NCBI GenBank assembly: GCA_003584895.1 | Contig: QVQF01000071.1 | Span: forward strand, 1-48,252 | Direction of reading: 5' to 3' | Source: Methylococcales bacterium | GTDB lineage: Bacteria; Pseudomonadota; Gammaproteobacteria; Methylococcales; Methylomonadaceae | Length of the DNA stretch: 48,252 bases | Part shown: in pieces, positions 8,449-16,744 of the stretch | How positions within the stretch are numbered: the first letter of the stretch is position 1 | Layout: each line of letters begins with the position of its first letter | Translations under genes and position numbers: made by a program | Notes under the pieces: model-generated | What the model was told of the DNA's origin: nothing | The model's input: only the letters and a program-made list of their open reading frames with translations | The model's database searches: none

Positions 8449-8867
8449 GCGTATCACACAGAGATTTCTACAACTCCGCCGAAGTTTTATTAAGTAATCC
8501 AGACAGTACAGAAATGGATTTCAGAAATGTAATCAGCCGCTCTTATTTCGCTGTATTTCAGTTAAGCCGAGAAATTGCCTCTAAACTACCTCTGACTATA
8601 GATCCAGTAGAGTATCAAAAACTTGATATACACGACAAAGTTATAATAAGATTTGAAAAAAACCCCGACAAACGTATTCAATCAGTAAGCTACCTCATTA
8701 AGCAACTAAGAGCCCTAGGCATGACCGCAGACTATGACACTCATTTGGATATTAAGCGCTTAGAATCTACTCAGCACTTTTATGCCGCGCAAAGATTACT
8801 TAGCTCACTTGAAGGCTTACTTGCAGCAATTAACTCTTTGGAGAATCTCAACCATGAACAAACCTAA
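8445..8867 (+). CDS. HEPN-like (UPF0332-type) small protein
   Basis: This 140-residue all-helical protein resembles HEPN-fold proteins of the UPF0332 type. DFRNVISRSYFAVFQLSREIA (about 25-45) matches their first helix with the R-x-Y-F-A-x-F core. IHDKVIIRF near 62-70 and LRALGMTADYD near 88-98 match the later helices, including the frequent (A)DYD motif. A possible R-x5-H pair occurs at Arg105 and His111, but it is not in the usual place of the ribonuclease motif, so catalysis is uncertain. GAGAGGG in the preceding gene is its ribosome-binding site; start and upstream stop overlap as ATGA. Its last 14 bases overlap hprA. HEPN proteins are often toxins, defence RNases or nucleotide-binding partners; here it lies inside a central-metabolism cluster. 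Confidence 0.7.
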   Translation: MSVSHRDFYNSAEVLLSNPDSTEMDFRNVISRSYFAVFQLSREIASKLPLTIDPVEYQKLDIHDKVIIRFEKNPDKRIQSVSYLIKQLRALGMTADYDTHLDIKRLESTQHFYAAQRLLSSLEGLLAAINSLENLNHEQT

Positions 8868-9825
8868 AGTCGTCGTCACACGAAAGTGGCCCGCAGAAGT
8901 TGAAGCTCAGCTAAAAGAACACTACGATGTTCAGCTTAATGAGTCTGACATTCCTATGACCGCAGATGAGCTTAAACTCGCATTGCAAACAGCAGACGCT
9001 TTATTACCTACAGTGACTGACATACTAAACGCAGACATACTTGGAGTGGAAAATAAACGCGCTAAAATTATAGGCAACTTTGGCGTTGGTTATAACAATA
9101 TCGACATCACTACCGCCAAAGCACAGGGCTTAGTGGTTACTAACACGCCGCACGTATTAACCGACTGTACCGCTGACATTGCTATGTTGCTACTACTGAT
9201 GTCGGCTCGTCGCGCACCTGAGGGCGAACGCCTAATTCGTAATCAGCAATGGACAGGTTGGACACCTACCCAACTAATCGGCCAAAAAGTCACTGGCAAA
9301 ACATTAGGGCTTATTGGTTTTGGTCGTATCGCTCAAGCCATGGCTAAAAAAGCCCATCATGGCTTCGGCATGAAAATACTTTGTTATGCGCCCTCACAAC
9401 CCGACCCAGCCATAATGAATGATTTGCAAGCTACACGCTGTGCAACCGTTGAAGAATTATTGTCCGAGGCTAACTTCGTATCCTTACATTGCCCAGGGGG
9501 TGCTGCAACCAAGCATTTAATCAACGAACAACGCTTAAAATTGATGCGACCTACTGCGCACTTAATCAATACCGCCCGTGGCGATGTAGTCGACAGCAAA
9601 GCCTTGATTAAAGCCTTAAAAGAAGGCTGGATTGCCGGCGCTGGTTTAGATGTCTATGAAGGCGAACCCACAATAGACCCAGAACTTTTAAAATTAAATA
9701 ACGTTGCCCTACTACCGCATTTAGGTAGTGCTAGCGAAGAAACTCGAATCGCCATGGGCAATCGGGTATTAGCTAATATTGCTGCTTTTTTTGCAGGCAA
9801 TCAACCTGAAGATAAGGTCGTTTAG
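8854..9825 (+). CDS. hprA: Hydroxypyruvate/glyoxylate reductase (D-2-hydroxyacid dehydrogenase)
   Basis: It most likely reduces hydroxypyruvate to D-glycerate in the serine cycle with NAD(P)H. The start at 8854 (MNKPKVVVTRKWP) follows GGAG at 8840 and gives the normal length of 323; an upstream in-frame ATG at 8782 lies in the HEPN-like gene. The dinucleotide motif GLIGFGRIAQAMA lies near residues 154-166. Catalytic residues are Arg in NTARGDVVD, Glu in DVYEGEPT and His in LLPHLGSASE. The overall sequence looks closer to the GyaR/GRHPR type of glyoxylate reductase than to classical Methylobacterium HprA, so substrate preference is inferred from neighbours mclA, mtkAB and sga. The gene overlaps the HEPN-like gene by 14 bases. 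Confidence 0.9.
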   Translation: MNKPKVVVTRKWPAEVEAQLKEHYDVQLNESDIPMTADELKLALQTADALLPTVTDILNADILGVENKRAKIIGNFGVGYNNIDITTAKAQGLVVTNTPHVLTDCTADIAMLLLLMSARRAPEGERLIRNQQWTGWTPTQLIGQKVTGKTLGLIGFGRIAQAMAKKAHHGFGMKILCYAPSQPDPAIMNDLQATRCATVEELLSEANFVSLHCPGGAATKHLINEQRLKLMRPTAHLINTARGDVVDSKALIKALKEGWIAGAGLDVYEGEPTIDPELLKLNNVALLPHLGSASEETRIAMGNRVLANIAAFFAGNQPEDKVV

Positions 9826-9951
9826 CTACAACAAATATTAGCAACAAATTATCTAGATTATATTTTCATGCGCCTTTAAGTACAATTAACCTTGGTATAT
9901 AGGCTGATAAAATATTTTTTAATTGATTTACAGTTTTTATTAAAAATCCAA

Positions 9952-9984
9952 TTGACTTAACTTTGAATAACAGCGTTAATAAAG
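9952..9984 (+). promoter_or_regulatory. Possible promoter before fae
   Basis: TTGACT at 9952-9957 matches the -35 consensus well, and an AT-rich GTTAATAAAG follows at 17-18 bases spacing. A second possibility, TTCATA and TATACT, ends only about 15 bases before the start codon. The remainder of 9826-10032 is AT-rich with no gene and no strong hairpin. Since hprA ends 207 bases upstream, fae is probably transcribed on its own. Confidence 0.35.
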
Positions 9985-10032
9985 CTCATTCATAATTATT
10001 TATGACTCTCATATACTATAAAAAGAAAAGCA

Positions 10033-10605
10033 ATGTCTATATCTGATTACATTTACAATTTTTTTTGCACAGGCGAATATTCAAATAGAGCAATCATTAA
10101 CAAACTAGGCGTTGGTGAGTCTTTAATCGGCGAAGGCAATGAAATTGCTCACATCGACCTAATCATTGGCCCAAGAGGCTCTGTTGCTGAATCAGCATTT
10201 GCAAATGCATTAACTAATAACAAGCATGGTTTTTCTACTTTGCTAGCAGTTGTTGCCCCTAACCTGATGGTTAAACCAGCTACTATTTTATTCAACAAAG
10301 TAACTATCAAAGGCTCTAAACAAGCCGTACAAATGTTTGGCCCCGCTCAACGTGGTGTTGCTATGGCCGTGGCTGATTGCGTAGAAGATGGTACTATTCC
10401 AGCAGATGAAGCAGATGACTTATTTATATCTGTCGGCGTGTTTATTCATTGGTTAGCTGAAGATGATGCTTTAATTGAAAAATTTAATTATGAAGCTACC
10501 AAAGAAGCCTTAAAACGAGCGATTGCTGGAACGCCTACGGCCGCGGAAGTAGTTGCAGAAAAAGCAACTGCCTTGCATCCATTTGCTGTAAATATCGAAG
10601 CTTAA
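10033..10605 (+). CDS. fae: Formaldehyde-activating enzyme homologue with N-terminal extension
   Basis: Fae condenses formaldehyde with tetrahydromethanopterin to methylene-H4MPT. Core motifs are intact: [20 protein letters not shown] with the catalytic His (His40 here, His17 in the Methylobacterium enzyme), [58 protein letters not shown]. It is about 20 residues longer than standard Fae: the first 23 residues ([20 protein letters not shown]...) have no counterpart in the enzymes I remember, which begin a few residues before VGESL. No alternative start codon exists between 10033 and the VGESL segment. The ribosome-binding site is weak (AAAGAAAAG). It may be a second, divergent Fae in addition to a standard copy elsewhere. 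A strong terminator follows. Confidence 0.9.
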   Translation: MSISDYIYNFFCTGEYSNRAIINKLGVGESLIGEGNEIAHIDLIIGPRGSVAESAFANALTNNKHGFSTLLAVVAPNLMVKPATILFNKVTIKGSKQAVQMFGPAQRGVAMAVADCVEDGTIPADEADDLFISVGVFIHWLAEDDALIEKFNYEATKEALKRAIAGTPTAAEVVAEKATALHPFAVNIEA

Positions 10606-10683
10606 GCTTTATCAACTGCCTCACAGTGGCGACATTAATTTGTCGCCGTCTAATGAGATAGTTTAGACTTATAGTTAAAGCAA

Positions 10684-10709
10684 AAAAAAGGGCCTTTCGG
10701 CCCTTTTTT
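10684..10709. terminator. Bidirectional terminator between fae and pnp
   Basis: AAAAAAGGGCC pairs with GGCCCTTTTTT around TTTC (11 pairs). A-tract and T-tract on opposite sides make it work on both strands, serving fae on the plus strand and pnp on the minus strand. Confidence 0.92.
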
Positions 10710-10723
10710 ATTGACTGTGATAA

Positions 10724-12811
10724 TTATGCTTCTTTATCTTCGTCTTTCTCTACTTCTTTGATACTTAATCTGACCCTACCTTGACGGTCAATTTCAAGCA
10801 CTTTAACTTTAACGATGTCGCCTTCATTTAAGCGATCGCTAACTTTATCAACATGTTCATCTGAAATTTGTGAAATATGAACTAGACCGTCTTTACCAGG
10901 CAATATAGTTACAAATGCACCAAAGTCCATCAATCTAGCGACTTTACCTTCGTAGATCTTACCAACTTCAACTTCAGCAGTAATTTCTTCAATAAGGCGA
11001 CGAGCTTCTTCACCAGCAGCTTTATCAACAGAAGCCACCTTAACGATGCCGTCATCCGTCAAATCAACGCTAGCGCCTGTTTGCTCGGTAATGCTACGTA
11101 TCGTTGCGCCACCTTTGCCAATCACTTCACGAATTTTCGCAGGATCAATTTTAAAGGTAATAATACGTGGCGCAAAATCAGACATTTCATCGCGTGTACT
11201 AGCCAAGGCTTTGTTCATTTCGCCTAAGATATGTAAACGACCGTGCTTAGCTTGTTCCAAAGCAGTCTTCATGATTTCTGACGTAATGCCATCAATCTTA
11301 ATATCCATTTGCAGCGCAGTAATACCGTCTACGGAACCTGCCACTTTAAAGTCCATATCACCCAAGTGATCTTCATCACCCATGATGTCAGATAATACTG
11401 CGAACTTATCGCCTTCTTTAATCAAGCCCATTGCGATACCCGCAACAGGTGATTTAATAGGCACACCAGCATCCATTAACGCTAAACTACTACCACAGAC
11501 TGAAGCCATTGAGCTTGAGCCATTAGATTCAGTGATTTCAGAAACTACACGTATGGTATATGGAAACTCATCCATATTCGGCAGAACAGCTGCTACACCA
11601 CGCTTTGCTAAACGGCCATGACCAATTTCACGTCGTTTTGGTGAGCCAACAAAACCAGTTTCGCCCACACTGTAGGGAGGAAAGTTGTAATGCAACATGA
11701 ATGGTTCTTTATATTCACCAGCAAGAGCATCAATAATTTGCGCATCACGAGCAGTACCTAAAGTAGCAACCACTAAAGCTTGAGTTTCACCGCGTGTAAA
11801 CAAAGCAGAACCATGGGTTCTTGGTAACACGCCGGTTCTAATGCTAATCGGTCTAATTTTATCTAAGGCACGACCATCAATACGCTTACCTTCATTAAGA
11901 ATGGCGTTACGTACAATACTATATTCTAAGTGCTCAATAATGCCTCGAATATCTTTTTCGGCATAATTGATCGCTAACTTTTCAACAACCGCACTACGAA
12001 TTCCTTTAAGGTGCTCTTGGCGGACTAATTTCTCAGCGATGGTATATGCGTCTTTAATCCCAGCTTCAACTTCAGCTGTCACTAATCTAATCAATTCATT
12101 ATTAGCTTCTGGAGCGACCCACTCAACAACACCCGCGCCTGCATCTTTAGCAAATTCATTGATCGCATTAATCGCGACTTGCATTTGTTCGTGGCCAAAC
12201 AATACTGCACCCAGCATTATTTCTTCAGAAAGACCAATAGCTTCAGATTCAACCATCAATACAGCATGAGCTGTACCCGCTACGACTAGCGTTAATTCTG
12301 AATCTTTTAATGCACTAGGCGACGGATTTATTAAATAAGCACCATCTTTGTAACCTACACAAGCAGCACCTATAGGGCCGTTGAAAGGTAAGCCTGAAAC
12401 CGCTAATGCAGCTGATGCGCCTAACAATGCAGGAATTTCTGGATCAACTTCAGGATTTAACGATATAACTGTGGCAATAATTTGAACTTCGTTAGTATAG
12501 CCTTCAGGAAATAGAGGACGTATAGGTCTATCAATCAGTCTTGATGTTAAAGTCTCTTTTTCGCTAGGACGCCCTTCTCTTTTAAAGAATCCACCAGGAA
12601 TTTTTCCCGCGGCATAGGCTTTTTCTTGATAATTAACCGTTAATGGAAAAAAATCTCCACCAGCAGCTTCTTTTTTACCGACGACAGTAACAAGTAAGGA
12701 TGTACCATCAACATCGATAATGACAGCGCCGTCAGCTTGACGTGCTATTTCACCAGTTTCTAGACTAACGAGTTTATCGCCGTACTGAAATTCTTTCCTA
12801 ATAGGATTCAC
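10724..12811 (-). CDS. pnp: Polynucleotide phosphorylase
   Basis: This is the phosphorolytic 3'-5' exoribonuclease of the degradosome. Two RNase PH domains fill about residues 1-540 (start [25 protein letters not shown]; second copy around [22 protein letters not shown] near 335). [16 protein letters not shown] near 440 is the catalytic-site region. A KH domain follows ([15 protein letters not shown] near 560), then an S1 domain ([18 protein letters not shown]...LVHISQIS near 625-660). The 695 residues fit the family, and the C-terminus is short and acidic. It lies downstream of rpsO as usual. Its leader contains a perfect repeat hairpin at 12852-12875, where some bacteria have the RNase III site used for autoregulation. 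Confidence 0.97.
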   Translation of the reverse strand: MNPIRKEFQYGDKLVSLETGEIARQADGAVIIDVDGTSLLVTVVGKKEAAGGDFFPLTVNYQEKAYAAGKIPGGFFKREGRPSEKETLTSRLIDRPIRPLFPEGYTNEVQIIATVISLNPEVDPEIPALLGASAALAVSGLPFNGPIGAACVGYKDGAYLINPSPSALKDSELTLVVAGTAHAVLMVESEAIGLSEEIMLGAVLFGHEQMQVAINAINEFAKDAGAGVVEWVAPEANNELIRLVTAEVEAGIKDAYTIAEKLVRQEHLKGIRSAVVEKLAINYAEKDIRGIIEHLEYSIVRNAILNEGKRIDGRALDKIRPISIRTGVLPRTHGSALFTRGETQALVVATLGTARDAQIIDALAGEYKEPFMLHYNFPPYSVGETGFVGSPKRREIGHGRLAKRGVAAVLPNMDEFPYTIRVVSEITESNGSSSMASVCGSSLALMDAGVPIKSPVAGIAMGLIKEGDKFAVLSDIMGDEDHLGDMDFKVAGSVDGITALQMDIKIDGITSEIMKTALEQAKHGRLHILGEMNKALASTRDEMSDFAPRIITFKIDPAKIREVIGKGGATIRSITEQTGASVDLTDDGIVKVASVDKAAGEEARRLIEEITAEVEVGKIYEGKVARLMDFGAFVTILPGKDGLVHISQISDEHVDKVSDRLNEGDIVKVKVLEIDRQGRVRLSIKEVEKDEDKEA

Positions 12812-12851
12812 TATTGGGTTCCTTTGTGTAAAGGTTATATAGAGGTTAGTA

Positions 12852-12875
12852 TTGGGTTAGCAACGGCTAACCCAA
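12852..12875. repeat. Perfect hairpin in the rpsO-pnp gap (family A copy 3)
   Basis: TTGGGTTAGC and GCTAACCCAA form ten perfect pairs around AACG, and CCTAC follows as in copies 1 and 4. It lies 40 bases upstream of the pnp start and 33 bases past the rpsO stop. On the minus-strand transcript it forms a hairpin in the pnp leader; no T-tract follows, so it is more likely a processing or stability element than a terminator. Confidence 0.75.
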
Positions 12876-12907
12876 CCTACAGTGGTAGCGTTTATACGAG
12901 ATCTATT

Positions 12908-13177
12908 TTACTTACGTAAACCTAGTCGCTCAATTAATGAACGGTAACGACTGATATCTTTGTTTTTTAAATAATCTAGCAATTTACGACGTTGATTAAC
13001 CATACGCAACAAACCACGACGTGAATGATTGTCTTTTTTATGAGCTGCGAAATGCGGTGCTAAATGTGTAATATGAGCTGTCAACAAAGCAACTTGTACT
13101 TCAGGTGAACCTGTGTCAGTTTCAGATTGACGATAAGCTTCGACAACCGCTTTTTTTTGTTCTGCAGTAAATGGCAT
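12908..13177 (-). CDS. rpsO: 30S ribosomal protein S15
   Basis: This 89-residue protein binds 16S rRNA early in 30S assembly. Highly conserved stretches are present: [19 protein letters not shown] at about residues 20-38, and the [25 protein letters not shown] region at about 45-70, which contacts the rRNA three-way junction. It starts with MPFTAEQKK and ends with LGLRK. An intrinsic terminator lies between it and truB upstream, so it probably uses a promoter in or near 13178-13295; a GGGAT just before the start is its likely ribosome-binding site. Confidence 0.97.
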   Translation of the reverse strand: MPFTAEQKKAVVEAYRQSETDTGSPEVQVALLTAHITHLAPHFAAHKKDNHSRRGLLRMVNQRRKLLDYLKNKDISRYRSLIERLGLRK

Positions 13178-13199
13178 TAATAATCCCTAAGATTAAAAT

Positions 13200-13228
13200 T
13201 AAAATAAAAGCCGTCTAAAGACGGCTTT
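13200..13228 (-). terminator. Terminator or attenuator between truB and rpsO
   Basis: AAAGCCGTCT and AGACGGCTTT (13207-13228) form a tight hairpin, and on the minus strand TTTTATTTT follows at 13200-13206 and beyond. It would stop transcripts coming from truB 30 bases before the rpsO start. Confidence 0.8.
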
Positions 13229-13295
13229 GAGTTACATTGATCTCCACGTTAGGGTGTAGAAATCAACATTTGCTATGTAGCGACTAAGTATGTAG

Positions 13296-14222
13296 CTACA
13301 GATTATCCATATTGAATAATCTCTTGGGTGCTATTTTACCATCCAAAAGCATTTCTCCCAAGCCTAAAAAAACTTCATCATGATATAAGCGCACAACTCC
13401 TTCAATCGAACCGCTAATTAACTGCACTGATTGGCCATATTTGATAGCTACCGCTTGCTGTTCCGATAAGTTTACAGCTGGAAAAGCTTGTAACGGACTA
13501 TCTATAGCTATCAACGATTGCTGTAACTCTTGAACACTCATAGCCGTCAACTGCTCTATCGTTTTAGCCTGCGCTATGTTAAACATTCCCGCCCCAAGTC
13601 GACGTAATTCCAGCACCGTTCCACACACCCCTAAAGCATCACCTAAATCTTCTGCCAAGGAACGTATATAAGTACCTTTAGAGCAAAACACTTCCAAAAC
13701 CAACTGATTAGTCTTATTCTGCCCCGTCAAAGAACTTGCTAATAATTTAAGATCAAAAATACTAATACGCCTAGCCTTACGCTCAATGGTAATACCCTCT
13801 CTTGCTAGCTCATACAGTTTTTTACCATTATGCTTTAGAGCTGAATACATGGGGGGGACTTGATCAATTTCACCCATAAACTGCTGCAAACTTAACATTA
13901 ACTCATCATCGTCAATGTCAGGAACCGCAACCGTTTTAATCACCTCACCTTCTGCATCTCCAGTATCGGTCATAACACCTAACTGAACCACCACTTGATA
14001 ACGCTTATTATCATCTAACATCATTGCAGAAACTTTGGTCGCCTCACCAAAACATAACGGTAATAAACCAGTTGCTAAGGGATCAAGACTACCTGTATGC
14101 CCAGCCTTGTTAGCATTAAACAAACGCCGAACTTCCTGCAAAGCTTTATTAGATGAAACCCCCAAGCGCTTATCCAGCAATATGATGCCATGCACATTAA
14201 GACCGGATTTACGTTTACTCAT
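13296..14222 (-). CDS. truB: tRNA pseudouridine(55) synthase
   Basis: It converts U55 in the T-loop of tRNAs to pseudouridine. The start NVHGIILLDKRLGVSSN fits the family's substrate-binding N-terminus. The catalytic Asp is in GHTGSLDPLATGLLPLCFG near residues 41-59. QVPPMYSALKHNGKKLYELAREG near 116-138 and CSKGTYIRSLAEDLG near 183-197 are further signatures. The C-terminal PUA-like region (about 235-308) is present. Length 308 is normal. It lies upstream of rpsO and pnp in conserved order, but a terminator separates it from rpsO. The usual rbfA/infB neighbours are not upstream here; a pentapeptide-repeat gene is. Confidence 0.96.
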   Translation of the reverse strand: MSKRKSGLNVHGIILLDKRLGVSSNKALQEVRRLFNANKAGHTGSLDPLATGLLPLCFGEATKVSAMMLDDNKRYQVVVQLGVMTDTGDAEGEVIKTVAVPDIDDDELMLSLQQFMGEIDQVPPMYSALKHNGKKLYELAREGITIERKARRISIFDLKLLASSLTGQNKTNQLVLEVFCSKGTYIRSLAEDLGDALGVCGTVLELRRLGAGMFNIAQAKTIEQLTAMSVQELQQSLIAIDSPLQAFPAVNLSEQQAVAIKYGQSVQLISGSIEGVVRLYHDEVFLGLGEMLLDGKIAPKRLFNMDNL

Positions 14223-14287
14223 ATTGATTCATTCTCGATATTTTTAAAAACAACGTTATTACAAACACAAAACACCTCTGAAAAGCA

Positions 14288-15061
14288 TCAATCTATAATA
14301 GCTTTGTCCAGATGTTTACTAGAACTTAAACCCTTTAATTTAGATTTATCTTTAATGCCAGCAAATCGAGTTCCGGTTAAATCAGCGCCATAAAAATTAG
14401 TATCTTCTAAAGTAGTCCCCGTTAAATCGGCTCCTGACAAATTAGCGCCACTAAAATCAGCACCTGACAAATCCACACCAAAGAACACTACATTTTGCAG
14501 ATTAGCACCAGTAAAATTGGCATAGCGCATCAAGGCGCGATCAAAATTAGCATAGGAAAGATTAGCACCTGTAAAATCAACATTATTCAAACTAGCACGC
14601 ATCAAACCCATAGACTGATTTTTCATATCCGCACCCCATAAAGCATGAGATAACTCAGCATGTGATAAATTAGCTTTATCCATCACCCCTATAAATCGAC
14701 TGTTACTCAAATTTGCATAACTCAAGTTTGCGCTACCGACATGTACGCCAAAGATACTAGTTTTAGATAGATTGGCATTTTTAAAATTAACTTTCGATAA
14801 CACGGACAAATCTAAATTCAAGCCAGACAAATCAGAGTTACTAAAATTAGAGCGGCGCAAATCCGAGCCCCATAAGTCAGCATTTTTGAAGTCTAAATTT
14901 GATAAATCAAGATCCGTTAGATCTTTTCTACGCAAATCAGCAGGATGACTCTTATCTGCCTGAGCTAGGCGTTGTTCAACTCTAGGTCGATCCAAATCGG
15001 CTGCCATTGCCGACATACTAAATAAAACCGCCAACATCGGCCAGTAAACATAAATTTTCAT
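14288..15061 (-). CDS. Secreted pentapeptide-repeat protein
   Basis: The molecular role is unknown. Start 15061 (MKIYVYWPMLAVLF) follows AAGG and gives a clean signal peptide, with likely cleavage after SAMA; an in-frame ATG at 15076 lacks a ribosome-binding site. From about residue 40 to 240 nearly the whole chain is made of A(D/N)LSX-type five-residue repeats (DLSNLDFKNADLWGSDLRRS, ANLSYANFDRALMRYANFTG), which fold as a right-handed beta helix. The repeat is interrupted around residues 120-150 (FIGVMDKANLSHAELSHALWG), so the helix may have two blocks. Pentapeptide proteins include gyrase-protecting DNA mimics, but those are cytoplasmic; an exported one more likely has a periplasmic structural or binding role. 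It stands alone between truB and the divergent OYE gene. Confidence 0.85.
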   Translation of the reverse strand: MKIYVYWPMLAVLFSMSAMAADLDRPRVEQRLAQADKSHPADLRRKDLTDLDLSNLDFKNADLWGSDLRRSNFSNSDLSGLNLDLSVLSKVNFKNANLSKTSIFGVHVGSANLSYANLSNSRFIGVMDKANLSHAELSHALWGADMKNQSMGLMRASLNNVDFTGANLSYANFDRALMRYANFTGANLQNVVFFGVDLSGADFSGANLSGADLTGTTLEDTNFYGADLTGTRFAGIKDKSKLKGLSSSKHLDKAIID

Positions 15062-15200
15062 GGGCAATACCTTCATTGAGTAAGTAAACGCTATCTGAGT
15101 AAAAATAATCTATCAAACTTTAACGGCAGTTAATAACTATTGCAACTAAAGCTTGAGCTAACATCAAAGCTTATTTTTATTAGTCTAGTAGGCAGACGCC

Positions 15201-15228
15201 TGATGCTAAGGTATAGTCAGCAGCATCA
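15201..15228 (+). promoter_or_regulatory. Inverted repeat before the OYE gene
   Basis: TGATGCT (15201-15207) and AGCATCA (15222-15228) form a 7-base inverted repeat around a 14-base spacer containing TATAGT, which could be a -10 box. It lies 28 bases before the start at 15256, so a repressor bound here would block the promoter. No regulator gene is adjacent. Confidence 0.35.
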
Positions 15229-15255
15229 TTTCTATAGCCATTAAACTTATTATTT

Positions 15256-16356
15256 ATGAACCTCGATTCTAAAATACCTAGCACACCCACTTTACTAAGC
15301 CCTATTAATATTGGCCCCTATCACTTATCAAATCGTTTAGTCATGGCGCCATTAACTCGAATGCGTGCGCCTGATAGTTGCCCTACCGACCTAATGACTA
15401 CCTATTATGCACAACGAGCGAGCGCTGGCCTCATCATATCCGAAGCAACACCTATTTCTACACAGGGTGTCGGCTATCCAGCTACACCAGGTATTTATAA
15501 TGAATCGCAAGTGAAGTCGTGGAAAAAAATTACTGAGGCGGTTCATGCAAAAAAAGGGCATATCTTTATGCAACTTTGGCATGTCGGTCGAATTTCTCAT
15601 CCCGACTTTCATGGTGGTCAGCTTCCCGTTGCCCCATCAGCCATTGCCCCCAAAGGTAATGCTATCACCCCTAGTGGTATGCAAGCCTTTGTTACGCCTC
15701 GCGCACTTGAGACTAATGAAATTTCTGGAATCATTGATGATTACAAACGCGCAGCACAAAACGCTCTTGATGCTGGCTTCGATGGTATTGAGATACACAG
15801 CGCGAACGGCTACTTGCTCGATGAATTCTTAAGAGATGGCACCAACAAACGTACTGATATTTATGGTGGTAGCGTAGCAAATAGAGCACGATTTCTACTA
15901 GAAGTCACTGACGCACTCATGGGTGTTTGCGGTGCAGATCGAGTCGGCATTCGTCTATCTCCTAGTGGCACATTTAATGACATGAGTGATTCAAACCCTG
16001 AATCTATTTTTGTTTATTTACTAAAACAATTAAATCTTTTAGAACTGGCTTATGTTCATGTCGTTGATGCATTAGAAGGCGACATAAGGCACGGTGCAAA
16101 TGTGATTAAGCTTGAGACATTAAGAGCCGCTTATAATGGCACTTTAATTGTTTGTGGAGGCTATGACCAAACTCGCGCCGATGAAACTTTAGCAAAAGGT
16201 TTGGCTGATGCAGTGGCTTTTGGACAACTTTATATAGCCAACCCTGATCTAGCCGAACGCTTCAAACTTAAAGCACCTTTAAATATACCTGATGCCAGCT
16301 CATTTTACGGTGGCACTGAAAAAGGCTATACGGATTACCCTAGTCTGACGGAATAA
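15256..16356 (+). CDS. nemA: Alkene reductase of the Old Yellow Enzyme family (NemA-like)
   Basis: This FMN enzyme uses NAD(P)H to reduce activated C=C bonds and nitro compounds. It is a single TIM barrel of 366 residues. RLVMAPLTRMRA near residues 27-38 is the family's FMN-binding N-terminus. LWHVGRISHPDFHGG lies near 110-124. The substrate-activating His/Asn pair is in GIEIHSANGYLLDEFLRDG near 176-194, followed by RTDIYGGSVANRARF. FGQLYIANPDLAERF near 325 is the C-terminal FMN phosphate region. The overall sequence is typical of NemA. No clear ribosome-binding site precedes the ATG. It is monocistronic and has an inverted repeat in its promoter region. Confidence 0.92.
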   Translation: MNLDSKIPSTPTLLSPINIGPYHLSNRLVMAPLTRMRAPDSCPTDLMTTYYAQRASAGLIISEATPISTQGVGYPATPGIYNESQVKSWKKITEAVHAKKGHIFMQLWHVGRISHPDFHGGQLPVAPSAIAPKGNAITPSGMQAFVTPRALETNEISGIIDDYKRAAQNALDAGFDGIEIHSANGYLLDEFLRDGTNKRTDIYGGSVANRARFLLEVTDALMGVCGADRVGIRLSPSGTFNDMSDSNPESIFVYLLKQLNLLELAYVHVVDALEGDIRHGANVIKLETLRAAYNGTLIVCGGYDQTRADETLAKGLADAVAFGQLYIANPDLAERFKLKAPLNIPDASSFYGGTEKGYTDYPSLTE

Positions 16357-16636
16357 CAAAGCGCAACAACCGATTTACCTAATTAATCGAAAAAAATCAC
16401 TCAAAACTGAAAGCCTTAGCGACTCTCTTTTGAAAGCTATGGTTTTTTTGTTTTTAGCATAAAATGCAAGGATCTGGCTGAATAGCCCAAGATTTTACGC
16501 CACCTTAACAGGCGATTATCTTATCGTTCTTATTGATAACTGGATGTGCGGAAAAATAACTTGAACCGATTAACAGATACGAAGCACTTTAATGAAGAAA
16601 CCGCGAAGCATTGTTATTTTTTCAGGTAGTAACAAC
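16357..16636. other. Gene-free spacer after nemA
   Basis: About 280 bases with no convincing gene. A T-rich run (GTTTTTTTGTTTTTAG near 16443-16458) may end nemA transcripts, though I could not find a strong stem before it. A TTG-started 22-codon reading frame at 16561 looks faintly coding-like but has no recognisable product. Confidence 0.5.
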
Positions 16637-16676
16637 TAAAAACCTTAAGCCATTTTGTTAAAAATGGTGCTTAAGG
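16637..16676 (-). terminator. Terminator of the polyamine-type operon
   Basis: On the minus strand CCTTAAGCACCATTTT pairs with AAAATGGCTTAAGG (one bulge, 16643-16676), followed by TTTTT. It lies about 70 bases past the cupin stop codon and should end the operon that starts at 19854. Confidence 0.85.
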
Positions 16677-16705
16677 CTATTAAATTAATATTTTGAAGCT
16701 CTTTC

Positions 16706-16734
16706 GTCGGGTTACAGCTAGCGCTTAACTCGAC
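16706..16734. repeat. Variant palindromic repeat (family A-like)
   Basis: GTCGGGTTA (16706-16714) and TAACTCGAC (16726-16734) form a 9-pair stem with one wobble. The GGGTTA...TAAC core resembles the family A repeats, but the outer bases differ (GTC instead of TTG). It lies in the cupin 3' region, before the terminator. Confidence 0.5.
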
Positions 16735-16744
16735 AGAATCAATC

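Noticed and set aside
8782-8853. Longer hydroxypyruvate reductase starting at 8782
   Set aside because: The first 24 residues are antiparallel to nothing in the family and lie in another frame of the HEPN-like gene; GGAG precedes 8854.
16561-16629. 22-codon frame after nemA as a gene or remnant
   Set aside because: It has a TTG start, no clear ribosome-binding site and no recognisable family; too short to support.
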